Shown: one piece after another, positions 36,503 through 45,308 of the stretch
Numbering within the stretch: the stretch's first letter is position 1
How the letters are laid out: every line of letters starts with the position of its first letter
Notes under the pieces: model-generated
The model's database searches: none
What the model saw: the letters and a program-made list of their open reading frames with translations, nothing else
Told to the model about the DNA's origin: nothing
Assembly: GCA_051961995.1 (NCBI GenBank)
Contig: JBQCCR010000014.1
Coordinates: 1 to 64,000, forward strand
Length of the DNA stretch: 64,000 nt
Direction of reading: 5' to 3'
DNA from: 66-474 sp051961995
GTDB taxonomy: Bacteria > Pseudomonadota > Gammaproteobacteria > Xanthomonadales > Rhodanobacteraceae
Made by a program: the position numbers and the translations under genes

Positions 36503-36592
36503 CCCCTCCCTCCGGCGTAGCGCCGGGTGAGGTGCGGAACTTGCGGAAGCCCGCATTCTGCGAGTTCCCGAACTCTTTCCCGCAGGGAGGGG
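36503..36592. repeat. Inverted repeat of the CCCCTCCCT type
   Basis: CCCCTCCCT at 36503-36511 is matched by AGGGAGGGG at 36584-36592, with an inner CGGCGTAGCGCCG hairpin. It fills the gap between two operon genes, and the stop of the Fe-S gene touches its edge. A similar C/T-rich repeat lies between ahpC and ahpD. Confidence 0.55.
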
Positions 36593-36593
36593 G

Positions 36594-37937
36594 CTAAATG
36601 CCGTAAGCCTTGCGCAACAACGTCAACGGATGCACCTGCGCCGGTTGGTCTTCCAGTCCATGCGCCAGGTGCGAGCCGGCCATCGGGCAATCGCTGGTGA
36701 GCGTGGGCGCTTGCGATTGCCTGATTCGCGTCTCCACCGGCTTGGCGATCTTGCGCGACAGCGGATAGGTTTCCGTACGCACGCCATAGGTGCCGTCGTG
36801 GCCGGAGCAGCGTTCGATCGTCACGATTTCGGTATCGGGAATCAGTGAAAGAATCTCGCGTGTCTTCGGGCCGATGTTCTGCACGCGCTGGTGGCAGGCG
36901 ACATGCCAGGCGACCTTGCCCAGCGGATACCGGAAATCGGTCTTCAGGAGCCCGGCCTTGTGGCGCTCCATCAGGTATTCGAAAGGATCGAAGAACGCGC
37001 GCCTGACAAGCTGCACGTCCTCATCATCGGGAAACAGCAGGGGCAATTCCTGCTTGAACATCAGCACGCAGGAGGGAATCGCGGCGCTCAGGTCGTAACC
37101 GTCGCGCACCGCGCGCGCAAGCACCGGGATGTTCTCGTTCTTGTACTTCTCTACGGATTCCAGATCGCCCAGCTCGAGCTTGGGCATGCCGCAGCAGGTT
37201 TCCCGCTCGACCAGTTTCGCCGCAATGCCGTTGTGCGCGAACACCGCGGCAAGATCTTCCAGTATCGACGGCAGCACGCTGTCGCAATAGCAGGTGGCGA
37301 AGATCGCCACGCGGCCGCGCGTGCGGCCGGCGGGATGCGCCTGGCCTTGTCCATCCAGCTTGCGCAGGCGCTTGCGACCGCCCGGGTGCTGGTATGCTGG
37401 CACGCGCGCATCCGGATGCACGTGCAGGGTTTTCTCAAGCAGCTTGCGCGCGGGCTTGCTGCGGTTGAGTGCATTCACCGTCTCGGCGACCACCGGAATC
37501 GAGGCGATCTTCCCGACCGTGGTGGTGCTGGCCAGTACCTTCGAGCCGAAATCCACGCCGTGCTTTTTGAATTCCACGGCCTTGGCGCGCAGCATCAGAT
37601 GCGGAAAATCCACGTTCCACGGATGCGGCGGCACGTACGGGCACTTGGTCTGGTAGCAAAGATCGCAGAGGTAACACTGCTCGACCACCTTGGCGTAGTC
37701 GGCCTTGTCCACGCCGTCGATTTCCATCGTTGCCGATTCGTCAATCAGATCGAACAACGTGGGAAAGGCATGACACAGGCTCACGCAACGGCGGCAACCA
37801 TGGCAGATGTTGAACACGCGCTCGAGTTCCTCGTCGAGCGCGTGCGGGTCCCGGAACGCTTCTTCCCGCCATTCGACTGGATGGCGCGTCGGTGCGTCCA
37901 GGCTGCCTTCGCGGGAGGTGGCGGTTTCGTTGGACAT
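36594..37937 (-). CDS. Heterodisulfide reductase-like iron-sulfur protein
   Basis: A 447-residue redox protein. Two ferredoxin-type 4Fe-4S motifs lie near the start (CHGCRRCVSLCH at about 45 and CYLCDLCYQTKCP at about 88), and two cysteine-rich CCG-type blocks follow (ETCCGMPKLELGD and VACHQR ... ERCSGHDG). The arrangement resembles the GlpC / glycolate oxidase Fe-S subunit. In this setting it probably passes electrons to rubrerythrin or to a quinone-linked chain; this is an inference from gene linkage. Confidence 0.85.
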   Translation of the reverse strand: MSNETATSREGSLDAPTRHPVEWREEAFRDPHALDEELERVFNICHGCRRCVSLCHAFPTLFDLIDESATMEIDGVDKADYAKVVEQCYLCDLCYQTKCPYVPPHPWNVDFPHLMLRAKAVEFKKHGVDFGSKVLASTTTVGKIASIPVVAETVNALNRSKPARKLLEKTLHVHPDARVPAYQHPGGRKRLRKLDGQGQAHPAGRTRGRVAIFATCYCDSVLPSILEDLAAVFAHNGIAAKLVERETCCGMPKLELGDLESVEKYKNENIPVLARAVRDGYDLSAAIPSCVLMFKQELPLLFPDDEDVQLVRRAFFDPFEYLMERHKAGLLKTDFRYPLGKVAWHVACHQRVQNIGPKTREILSLIPDTEIVTIERCSGHDGTYGVRTETYPLSRKIAKPVETRIRQSQAPTLTSDCPMAGSHLAHGLEDQPAQVHPLTLLRKAYGI

Positions 37938-37961
37938 GACTGGGGAGCAACGTCACCTTTT

Positions 37962-37991
37962 CGTCATCCCGGCGAAAGCCGGGGCCCAGTG
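37962..37991. repeat. Dispersed repeat arm (CCGGCGAAAGCCGG...CCAGTG)
   Basis: CGTCATCCCGGCGAAAGCCG followed by GGGCCCAGTG is one arm of the repeat family seen as a full inverted pair at 56612-56699. It lies in the 195-bp gap between rubrerythrin and the Fe-S gene. Confidence 0.7.
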
Positions 37992-38132
37992 CCTTTGCTG
38001 GTCGACGTCCATGTCTTTTCCGTGCCGTCCGGCGGCGCGGCGGCCAATCGGCGTCGCCAAGACGGTCTCGCCAATGGAGCTCACGTCGACACGCCATCCA
38101 TGGCGCTGTGGACTGTGCCGAACCAGCGGCAA

Positions 38133-38552
38133 TTACGCCAGCTCGTTAAGCGCCTTCGTAAACCGGTTCGCATGCGAACGCTCGGCCTTGGCCAGCGTCT
38201 CGAACCAGTCGGCGATCTCGTCGAAGCCTTCGTCGCGCGCAGTCTTGGCCATGCCCGGATACATGTCGGTGTATTCGTGGGTTTCGCCCGCGATCGCGGC
38301 TTTCAGGTTGTTGCCGGTGCTGCCGATCGGCAAGCCGGTGGCCGGATCGCCGCTGGCCTCCAGATGCTCCAGATGGCCGTGCGCATGTCCGGTCTCACCT
38401 TCGGCGGTGGAACGGAACACCGCAGCCACGTCGTTGTAGCCCTCGACGTCGGCCTTGGCGGCGAAGTAAAGGTAACGGCGGTTCGCTTGCGATTCGCCGG
38501 CAAATGCGGCTTTCAGATTTTCCTCGGTCTTCGACCCTTTCAGATTGCCCAT
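38133..38552 (-). CDS. Rubrerythrin
   Basis: A 139-residue diiron protein of the ferritin-like class. The two halves of the four-helix bundle carry AFAGESQANRRYLYF with ETGHAHGH, and AIAGETHEYTDMYPGMAKTA with AERSHANRF, giving the ExxH-type ligands. The usual carboxyl rubredoxin domain is absent, so an outside electron donor is needed; the Fe-S protein next in the operon is a candidate. GAGGTG precedes the start. Confidence 0.92.
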   Translation of the reverse strand: MGNLKGSKTEENLKAAFAGESQANRRYLYFAAKADVEGYNDVAAVFRSTAEGETGHAHGHLEHLEASGDPATGLPIGSTGNNLKAAIAGETHEYTDMYPGMAKTARDEGFDEIADWFETLAKAERSHANRFTKALNELA

Positions 38553-38727
38553 GACGCACCTCGCATTTCACAAGTTCAGGGAGAGCGCTGCTTTTCATTC
38601 TCGCGATCAGCGGTGACCGCGGCTCAGCCATTGCGCGGCTGCACAGCGCGAGCGTAACGCACGCAGGGGTGTTCGGGAAATTGATTGATGCGATGAACTC
38701 GATAGCGGAGAGCTATCGGAATTCTGC

Positions 38728-39141
38728 TCAGCGGTGGTGTTCGCCGGCCGCTTCGGGCTGATAATGCACAGCTGTCACGCGCAGCCGCAGCGTGCCCGCG
38801 GGTGCCGGCCAGTCGATGCTCTGGCCGACCTTCATGCCGAGCAGCGCGGCGCCGACCGGCGCGAGGACCGAGATCCGGCCCTGCGCGGCATCGGCTTCGC
38901 GCGGATACACCAGTGTCAACGAACGCTGGCGTCCGCTGGCTTCCTCCACGCATTCGGCCGTCGAATTCATGCTCACCACGTCGCGCGGCAATTCGTGGGG
39001 CGGCACGACGCGCGCGCGCTCCAGTTCGGCATGCAACGAAGCCGCACCGGGGTGATCGCGGAATCGGCTGGATTCCAGCATCGCCTCCAGCCGCCTTACG
39101 TCGTTGCTGGTGAGAACAATGGAGGGCGAGGCCGTATTCAT
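38728..39141 (-). CDS. rnk: Nucleoside diphosphate kinase regulator Rnk (GreA/B-like)
   Basis: A 137-residue protein with a short amino-terminal helical part (LTSNDVRRLEAMLES) and a GreA/GreB carboxyl domain: ARVVPPHELPRDVVSMNSTA, LTLVYPREAD and ISVLAPVGAALLGMKVGQSI. This is the Rnk arrangement, in which the long Gre coiled coil is shortened. Rnk binds RNA polymerase near the secondary channel. It is a single gene between rubrerythrin and oxyR. Confidence 0.88.
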   Translation of the reverse strand: MNTASPSIVLTSNDVRRLEAMLESSRFRDHPGAASLHAELERARVVPPHELPRDVVSMNSTAECVEEASGRQRSLTLVYPREADAAQGRISVLAPVGAALLGMKVGQSIDWPAPAGTLRLRVTAVHYQPEAAGEHHR

Positions 39142-39188
39142 ATCGGAGTCCTTGGGTTGCGCAGACCGGATTTCAAGCCCGGCGGCGC

Positions 39189-40184
39189 TTAACCCCGATC
39201 GGGCACTGCGCGTTTGCGGGCGGCGCGACGAGCTGCGTGATGGGGAAGCGAAGGCTTTTCGAAAGCCGGGGAGGCGGCCGAATGTGCATCCAGCAATTCA
39301 CGTGGCAGCTCGCGGAAGACTTGCGCCAGCCGTTTCAGGAACGGCGCCAGCGCGGAGCTCTTGCGCCATACCATCGCAATGCGCCGGCTCGGCGCGCGAC
39401 CGCGGAATTCGATCAGCTTCATGCTCTGCGCATGCGCGACCGGCGGCTTCACCGCCAGCACCGGCAGCAGAGTCACGCCCACGTCCGCGGCGACCATCTG
39501 CCGCAGGGTTTCCAGGCTGGTCGCACGGAAGCCGGTCTTCTCGCCGGCGCCGGCCATGCGGCAGACCTCCAGCGCCTGATCGCGCAGGCAGTGGCCGTCC
39601 TCCAGCAGCAACAGGCTTTGGTCTTCCAGATCGGCGAGCTTCAACGCACTGCGCTGCGCCAGTGGATGATCCTTCGGCGCGGCCAGCAAAAACGGTTCCT
39701 CGAACAGGAACTCCGATTGCAAAGTGTCGTCGTGGATCGGCAACGCCAGCACGCCCGCGTCCAACTTGCCTTCACGCAATCGCCGCAATACTTCCCCGGT
39801 CTTTTCCTCGACCAGCAGCAGTTCCAGCTTGGGAAAGCGCTTGCGCACTTCCGGCACCACATGCGGCAACAGGTACGGACCGAGCGTCGGGAAGATGCCC
39901 AGCCGCACGCTGCCGGCTTCCGGGTCGCGGGTGCGCCGCGCGATGCCGCGGATCTGTTCCACCTCGTGCAACACGTCGCGTGCGCGCGCGACGATTTCGC
40001 GCCCCGTTTCGGTCAGCAGCACGCGCCGCGGCGTGCGTTCGACCAGGGTCACGCCGAGTTCCTCTTCCAGTTTTCTTATCTGCGTCGAGAGAGTGGGCTG
40101 GCTGACATGGCTGGCCGTGGCGGCGCGACCGAAATGGCGGTGCTCCGCCAGGGCCACCAGATAGCGCAAGTCGCGCAGGTTCAT
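39189..40184 (-). CDS. oxyR: Hydrogen-peroxide sensor OxyR
   Basis: A 331-residue LysR-type regulator. The helix-turn-helix is RAATASHVSQPTLSTQIRKL, and the redox pair is Cys199 and Cys208 in GHCLRDQALEVC, the same numbers as in E. coli OxyR. The carboxyl 25 residues are an extra basic tail. It is divergent from ahpC, with an operator centred in the shared region, so it should control ahpCD and itself. Confidence 0.95.
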   Translation of the reverse strand: MNLRDLRYLVALAEHRHFGRAATASHVSQPTLSTQIRKLEEELGVTLVERTPRRVLLTETGREIVARARDVLHEVEQIRGIARRTRDPEAGSVRLGIFPTLGPYLLPHVVPEVRKRFPKLELLLVEEKTGEVLRRLREGKLDAGVLALPIHDDTLQSEFLFEEPFLLAAPKDHPLAQRSALKLADLEDQSLLLLEDGHCLRDQALEVCRMAGAGEKTGFRATSLETLRQMVAADVGVTLLPVLAVKPPVAHAQSMKLIEFRGRAPSRRIAMVWRKSSALAPFLKRLAQVFRELPRELLDAHSAASPAFEKPSLPHHAARRAARKRAVPDRG

Positions 40185-40191
40185 GGCAATG

Positions 40192-40228
40192 ATAGTAATA
40201 GCCTATGGATACTATGACAACTATCAAT
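40192..40228. promoter_or_regulatory. OxyR operator between oxyR and ahpC
   Basis: The 37-bp array reads ATAG-N7-CTAT-N7-ATGA-N7-CAAT against the oxidised-OxyR consensus ATAG-N7-CTAT-N7-ATAG-N7-CTAT: the first two elements are perfect and the other two match 2 and 3 of 4. It starts 8 bp upstream of the oxyR start codon and ends exactly at the -35 box of the ahpC promoter. Confidence 0.8.
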
Positions 40229-40257
40229 TTGATTGATTACTGGACAGGCCCTATCCT
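40229..40257 (+). promoter_or_regulatory. ahpC: Predicted ahpC promoter
   Basis: TTGATT (40229-40234) and TATCCT (40252-40257) are separated by 17 bp, each matching 4 of 6 consensus bases. The -35 box directly abuts the OxyR operator, the position from which OxyR activates by touching RNA polymerase. Confidence 0.6.
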
Positions 40258-40313
40258 GTCTTTCTCGCCGCGCACCGTGGCGTATTCACACCAGCAAGGA
40301 TCAGGAGCAACAC

Positions 40314-40853
40314 ATGCTTACCGTTGGAGACAAGTTTCCCCAGTTCAACCTCAAATCCACCGTGTCCATCGAGAGCCTGGACAAGGCCTTCTTCCCGATC
40401 AGCAACGATACCTATCGCGGCAAATGGCTGATGGTGTTCTTCTATCCGAAGGACTTCACCTTCGTGTGCCCGACCGAGATCAAGGGCTTCGCCGACCTGA
40501 ACTCGCAGTTTGCCGATCGCGATTGCCAGATCCTGGCCGGCAGCACCGACAGCGAATTCGTGCACTACGCGTGGCGCAAGGATCACAAGGACCTGCGCGA
40601 CCTGCCGTTCCCGATGCTGGCCGACATCAACAAGGACCTGTCGCGCATGCTCGGCATCCTCGACGAGGAGGGCGTGGCCAAGCGCGCCACTTTCCTGGTG
40701 GACCCGGATGGTGTGATCCGCTTCGTCTATGTCACCGAAGGCAGCGTCGGCCGCAATCCGGCGGAAGTGCTGCGCGTGCTGGATGCGCTGCAGACCGATG
40801 AGCTGTGCCCGTGCAACTGGCATCAGGGCGAAGAGACGCTGAAGGCGGCGTGA
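40314..40853 (+). CDS. ahpC: Alkyl hydroperoxide reductase AhpC (2-Cys peroxiredoxin)
   Basis: A 179-residue peroxiredoxin that reduces hydrogen peroxide, alkyl peroxides and peroxynitrite. The peroxidatic Cys52 lies in FVCPTE; Cys165 and Cys167 in DELCPCNW are the resolving pair. This CPCNW end and the partner ahpD follow the mycobacterial type rather than the E. coli AhpC-AhpF type. AGGAGC precedes ATG 40314. Expression should be OxyR dependent. Confidence 0.95.
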   Translation: MLTVGDKFPQFNLKSTVSIESLDKAFFPISNDTYRGKWLMVFFYPKDFTFVCPTEIKGFADLNSQFADRDCQILAGSTDSEFVHYAWRKDHKDLRDLPFPMLADINKDLSRMLGILDEEGVAKRATFLVDPDGVIRFVYVTEGSVGRNPAEVLRVLDALQTDELCPCNWHQGEETLKAA

Positions 40854-40875
40854 TCTCGCCCTTGTGTGAGTGTTC

Positions 40876-40972
40876 TTCTCCTTCCCCTTCAACGGGAGGC
40901 TGGATGGGGGTGTTGCTCAGAACCCTCCCCACCCAGACCTCCCTTGGACGGGGGAGGGCTTTCAAGCCGACA
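40876..40972. repeat. C/T-rich inverted repeat between ahpC and ahpD
   Basis: The 133-bp gap holds CTTCTCCTTCCCC and a later GACGGGGGAGGGC segment with inner CCCTCC/GGGAGG blocks, the same kind as the repeat at 36503-36592. It may affect read-through from ahpC into ahpD. Confidence 0.5.
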
Positions 40973-40986
40973 ACAAGGCTTCGGAC

Positions 40987-41526
40987 ATGATGCTCGACCA
41001 ACTGAAATCCTCGCTGCCCGATTACGCCAAGGACCTGCGCCTGAACCTCGACTCGGTATTGAGCGAAGGCGGCGCACCGGGGCTGACGCAGAAGCAGATT
41101 GCGCTGATGGCGCTGGCCTCGGCGATCGCCTCGCGGCACGGGCCGCTGACGCAGGCCGTCGCGCAATTCGCTTCGCAGCACGCGGACGGAGCGGAGTTGA
41201 ATGGCATCCGCGCGGCGGCGGCGATGATGGCGATGAACAACATCTATTACCGCTTCACGCACCTGGTCGGCAACGAGGAGTTCTCGACCCTGCGCACCGG
41301 CCTGCGCATGAACGTGATGGCCAATCCCGGCGGCAGCAAGATTGATTTCGAACTTGCCTCGCTCGCGGTGTCGGCGATCAACGGTTGCGGCAAGTGCATG
41401 GAGTCGCACGAGAAGACCCTGCGCAAGCACGAGGTTTCCGCGCAGGCGATCCAGAGCACCGTGCGCATCGCCGCAGTCGTGCACGCGGTGGCGGTGACGC
41501 TGGAACAGATGGACGCCGCGGCGTAG
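40987..41526 (+). CDS. ahpD: Alkyl hydroperoxidase AhpD
   Basis: A 179-residue carboxymuconolactone-decarboxylase-fold protein. The redox motif is Cys134-GK-Cys137 with His141 (NGCGKCMESHE), preceded by acidic residues of the proton relay. AhpD reduces AhpC, taking electrons from a lipoylated carrier. The pairing with a mycobacterial-like AhpC supports this role. Start at ATG 40987, with a second ATG next to it. Confidence 0.93.
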   Translation: MMLDQLKSSLPDYAKDLRLNLDSVLSEGGAPGLTQKQIALMALASAIASRHGPLTQAVAQFASQHADGAELNGIRAAAAMMAMNNIYYRFTHLVGNEEFSTLRTGLRMNVMANPGGSKIDFELASLAVSAINGCGKCMESHEKTLRKHEVSAQAIQSTVRIAAVVHAVAVTLEQMDAAA

Positions 41527-41683
41527 TCCGGCAATCAACCGTTCGCGCCGGGATATCGAAGCGCGACCGGCCAGTCCCGGCATCGCGTGACCACGGGCCG
41601 TGCCACTCCCCCGAGACTTGTTCCACTTGCCCGGCGCAAGTTCCTGTGTTTCATTCGCGGTTTGTCCCCGTGGAGCGGCCGCG

Positions 41684-44392
41684 ATGCGATTGATCCTCTC
41701 TTCCACACTGGTGGTGCTGGCGTGCTGTACTTCGCTGACGCTTGCGCACCCCGCGCTGGCACAGAAACCGCCCGCATCGGCAAGCTCCAAGTCCACCGAA
41801 GCCGCGCCTCTGGGCAAGTTGCCGCGCTGGGCCGTGCCGCAGTCCTATCAACTGGAATTCCGCAGCGATCCGGAACAATCCGGCTACAGCGGCACGGTGA
41901 CGATCTCGGTGGATCTGAAGAAAGCCTCCGATCACCTGTGGCTGCACGGCAAGGACCTGAAAGTTTCGCAAGTCACGGTCACCGACGCGCAAGGCAAGCC
42001 GCACACGGGCAAATACGTGCAGGCGGACGCCGATGCCGGCGTGGCACGGATTGACTTCGGTAGCACGCTGCAACCGCAGAAGCTCCAGTTGAAGGTTGCG
42101 TTCAGCGCTCCCTACAACCAGACGCTGGAAGGCTTCTACAAAGTGGTGTTCGACGGCAAGGCCTACGCGCAGACGCAGATGGAGCCGATCAGCGCGCGGT
42201 ACGCCTTTCCGTGTTTCGACGAACCGGATTTCAAGACGCCGTTCACCGTCATCCTGAACATTCCCGCCGCCGACAAGGCCGTCGCCAATACGAAGCAGAT
42301 CAGCGAATCGAAAGGCGCTGATGGCTGGAAGACCCTGACCTTCGAGAAAACCAGGCCACTGCCGACCTATCTGGTCGCGTGGGCGGTCGGCCCATGGGAC
42401 ATCGTGGACGGCCCGAGCATTCCCGCCAATCCATGGCGCAGGGAAGCGGTGCCGGTGCGCGGCATCGCCACGGCAGGCAACGGCGAGAAGATGCAGCGCG
42501 CGCTGGCGATGGTGCCGGGCATCATCGAGGCCGAGGAGAACTACTACGGCTTCGGTTATCCGTTCGGCAAACTCGACCTCGCCGCACTGCCGGATTTCTC
42601 CGCCGGCGCGATGGAGAACGCCGGTCTGGTCACCTATCGCGACTGGCTGCTGCTGCTGGACAAGGACTCTTCTCCCAGCGCGGTGCGCAGCACCTTCAAC
42701 GTGGAAGCGCATGAACTCGCGCATCAATGGACCGGGGACACCGTGACGCTGGCGTGGTGGAATGACATCTGGCTGAACGAGTCGTTCGCCACCTGGATGC
42801 AGCAGAAGGTCGCGATGCAACTCCATCCCGAGTACCGCACCGACCTCGGCCGCATCGAGGGTGGCGAAAGTGCGATGCAGAACGACAGCCTGGTCAGCGC
42901 GCGCATGATCCGCCAGCCGATTACCGGCAATGGCGACATCCAGACTGCATTCGATGGCATTACCTACGAGAAAGGCGCGTCGGTGCTCGGCATGTTCGAG
43001 CACTTCGTCGGCCCGGATGTGTTCCAGAAAGGCATGCGCGCATACATCAAGTCGCACGCATTCGGCAACGCGACCGCGGACGATCTGGTGGGTGCGATCG
43101 CGCAAGCCGCCGGCAAGGGCGAAGAATTCAACAAGGCATTCGACAGTTTCCTCAACCAGACCGGAGTGCCGCTGGTTTCGACCAGGCTGGATTGCAACCA
43201 CAAGGGTGGTGCGGTGCTGGACATGATCCAGACCCGTTATTTGCCGCTGGGCTCCACCGGCGATCCGAATCGCAAGTGGGGCATTCCGGTGTGCGTGCGT
43301 TTCCCCAACGGCGCGCAATGCCAGATGCTGGATTCGAAGACCGCGCAGATGAAGATTGCGGGCGGCCAGTGTCCGGCGTGGTACATGCCCAACGCCGACG
43401 GCGTGGGCTACTACCGGTTCAGCATGGCCAGGCCGGATCGTGCCGCGCTGGTGAAGGCGATCGCGCAGCGCAACGACGCAGAGCAATTGGTGTATGCCGA
43501 TTCCATTGATGCGTCCTTCCATCGCGGCGACATCGGCGCGGACGAGGTGCTGGCCGCGATGCGCGAACTGGCCCCCTCCAAGGTGCGGCAGGTCGCGCTG
43601 GCGCCGCTGGACACCGTCGAATGGATCTACGATCACGAAGCGCAAACCGATGCGCAGCGCGCTGCGGTCCGCGATGCGGTTGCCAAGGCGTATCTCCCGC
43701 GCCTGCAGGCGCTCGGCTACGAACGCCGCAGCGGGGAATCCGCGGATGACGTGTTGATGCGTTCCTCGCTGACCGAGCGCCTGGGCCTGGATTTCAAGGT
43801 GCCCTCGGTGCGTAGCGTGTTGCTGAAGCAGGGCGAAGCCGCTCTCAAGTCCGGCAAGGACGGCAAGCTCGATCTGGATGCGGCCAACCCGGACCTGCTG
43901 CGCACCGCGCTCGCGGTCGCGGTGGAAGAGCAGGGCAAGCCGGCGGTGGATGCGCTGGTCGCGGCGATCCCGAACACCACCGATCCGACCCGGCGCAACG
44001 CGATGCTTGGCGCGCTCGGTCATGCGCAGGGCGCACAAGCCGACGTCGCGCGCAACTTCGCATTGACCAAGAACGTCAAGGTCGGTGAGATGTTCATGGT
44101 GCTGCGCGGCGAGCGCGACACCCGTGCGCAGCGCGACGACCTGTGGAACTGGTTCACCGTGCATTATCAGCAGATCGTGGACCGGACCGGTGTGTTCTCC
44201 GGTGCGTATTTGCCGAGGGTGGCCGGTGGCGGCGGTTGCTCGCAGGCGGAAGCCGATCGCCTGCAGACGTTCTTCAAACCCAGGCTGGCGCAGATTCCGG
44301 GGCTGGATCGCGGGCTGGCGCAGACGCACGAAGAAATCCTGCTATGCAGCGCATTGAAGTCGAAGCAGGAGCTCGGCGCGATTCCGCACTGA
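41684..44392 (+). CDS. Secreted M1-family metallo-aminopeptidase
   Basis: A 902-residue exopeptidase with a signal peptide (about 1-27, ending ALAQ). The substrate motif is GAMEN (308-312) and the zinc site is HELAH (His343, Glu344, His347) with the third ligand Glu in WLNESFA. An ERAP1-like carboxyl helical domain fills residues 560-890. Such periplasmic or outer-membrane-linked aminopeptidases are common in xanthomonads. The stop overlaps prmC. Confidence 0.93.
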   Translation: MRLILSSTLVVLACCTSLTLAHPALAQKPPASASSKSTEAAPLGKLPRWAVPQSYQLEFRSDPEQSGYSGTVTISVDLKKASDHLWLHGKDLKVSQVTVTDAQGKPHTGKYVQADADAGVARIDFGSTLQPQKLQLKVAFSAPYNQTLEGFYKVVFDGKAYAQTQMEPISARYAFPCFDEPDFKTPFTVILNIPAADKAVANTKQISESKGADGWKTLTFEKTRPLPTYLVAWAVGPWDIVDGPSIPANPWRREAVPVRGIATAGNGEKMQRALAMVPGIIEAEENYYGFGYPFGKLDLAALPDFSAGAMENAGLVTYRDWLLLLDKDSSPSAVRSTFNVEAHELAHQWTGDTVTLAWWNDIWLNESFATWMQQKVAMQLHPEYRTDLGRIEGGESAMQNDSLVSARMIRQPITGNGDIQTAFDGITYEKGASVLGMFEHFVGPDVFQKGMRAYIKSHAFGNATADDLVGAIAQAAGKGEEFNKAFDSFLNQTGVPLVSTRLDCNHKGGAVLDMIQTRYLPLGSTGDPNRKWGIPVCVRFPNGAQCQMLDSKTAQMKIAGGQCPAWYMPNADGVGYYRFSMARPDRAALVKAIAQRNDAEQLVYADSIDASFHRGDIGADEVLAAMRELAPSKVRQVALAPLDTVEWIYDHEAQTDAQRAAVRDAVAKAYLPRLQALGYERRSGESADDVLMRSSLTERLGLDFKVPSVRSVLLKQGEAALKSGKDGKLDLDAANPDLLRTALAVAVEEQGKPAVDALVAAIPNTTDPTRRNAMLGALGHAQGAQADVARNFALTKNVKVGEMFMVLRGERDTRAQRDDLWNWFTVHYQQIVDRTGVFSGAYLPRVAGGGGCSQAEADRLQTFFKPRLAQIPGLDRGLAQTHEEILLCSALKSKQELGAIPH

Positions 44393-45291
44393 TGACCATG
44401 GTGCGCGCGCTGCTCGATCACGGCGCGCGCAGCCTGCGTGGGGGCGAGGCGCGCGTGGAAGCCGAGCTGTTGCTGATCCACGTGCTCGGCGTCTCGCGGG
44501 CGTGGCTGGTCGCGCATGCGGAGGATGAAATCGGCGATGAAAAGCGCGCGGCATTCGAAGCACTAATCATGCGGCGTGCGCGCGGCGAGCCCATCGCGTA
44601 CCTCACCGGCTCTCGCGGATTCCATGCGCTCGACTTGCGGGTCACGCCGGATGTACTGATCCCGCGGGCGGAAACGGAATTGCTGGTCGAGCTCGCGCTG
44701 GAGCGGATTCCGCGCGCGACTTCGCACATGGCCCCGGATTCCGTTTCACTCCATCCGGGCTACAGAATCGCCGACCTCGGTACGGGCTCGGGAGCCATCG
44801 CGCTGGCGATCGCGCGGGCTCGTCCCGATGCGCGCCTGCTCGCCACGGATGCGAGCGAAGCGGCCTTGAAGATCGCCCGCGACAACGCACGGCGATTGGA
44901 TCTGGCGAACGTCGAATTCGCGCAAGGCGACTGGTGCGCCGCGCTGGGTGACGCGGGCGACTTCGACCTGATCGTTTCCAATCCGCCTTACATCGCGGAG
45001 GGCGATCGACATCTGCGCGAAGGCGACCTGCGCTTCGAGCCGCGCGTGGCGCTCGCTTCAGGGCCGGATGGACTGGCTGCGATCCGCACCATCGTGCGGG
45101 ACGGGCGCGCGCACTTGCGCCCAGGTGGCTGGCTGCTGCTTGAGCATGGTTTCGAGCAAGGCGCGGCGGTGCGCGGCCTGCTCGAGCAGGCGGGTTATCG
45201 CGAGGTGTTTACCGAGTGCGATCTGGAGCGGCGCGAGCGAGCGAGCGGCGGCATGGCGGCGACCGCCGCGCCACTCATTGCGCAGGCGTAG
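44392..45291 (+). CDS. prmC: Release factor glutamine methyltransferase
   Basis: A 299-residue SAM-dependent enzyme that methylates the GGQ glutamine of release factors RF1 and RF2. The amino helical domain (about 1-80) is followed by GFHALDLRVTPDVLIPRAET, motif I IADLGTGSGAIALAIA and the catalytic NPPY in IVSNPPYI. The ATG at 44392 shares a base with the aminopeptidase stop (TGATG). In many bacteria prmC follows prfA; that is not the case here. Confidence 0.93.
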   Translation: MTMVRALLDHGARSLRGGEARVEAELLLIHVLGVSRAWLVAHAEDEIGDEKRAAFEALIMRRARGEPIAYLTGSRGFHALDLRVTPDVLIPRAETELLVELALERIPRATSHMAPDSVSLHPGYRIADLGTGSGAIALAIARARPDARLLATDASEAALKIARDNARRLDLANVEFAQGDWCAALGDAGDFDLIVSNPPYIAEGDRHLREGDLRFEPRVALASGPDGLAAIRTIVRDGRAHLRPGGWLLLEHGFEQGAAVRGLLEQAGYREVFTECDLERRERASGGMAATAAPLIAQA

Positions 45292-45308
45292 CCAGGCCCA
45301 GTCTCCAG

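Noticed and set aside
41651..44329. Open frame of nearly 900 codons antisense to the M1 aminopeptidase
   Set aside because: The plus-strand gene has GAMEN and HELAH motifs; the antisense translation is His/Arg-rich without domain features.
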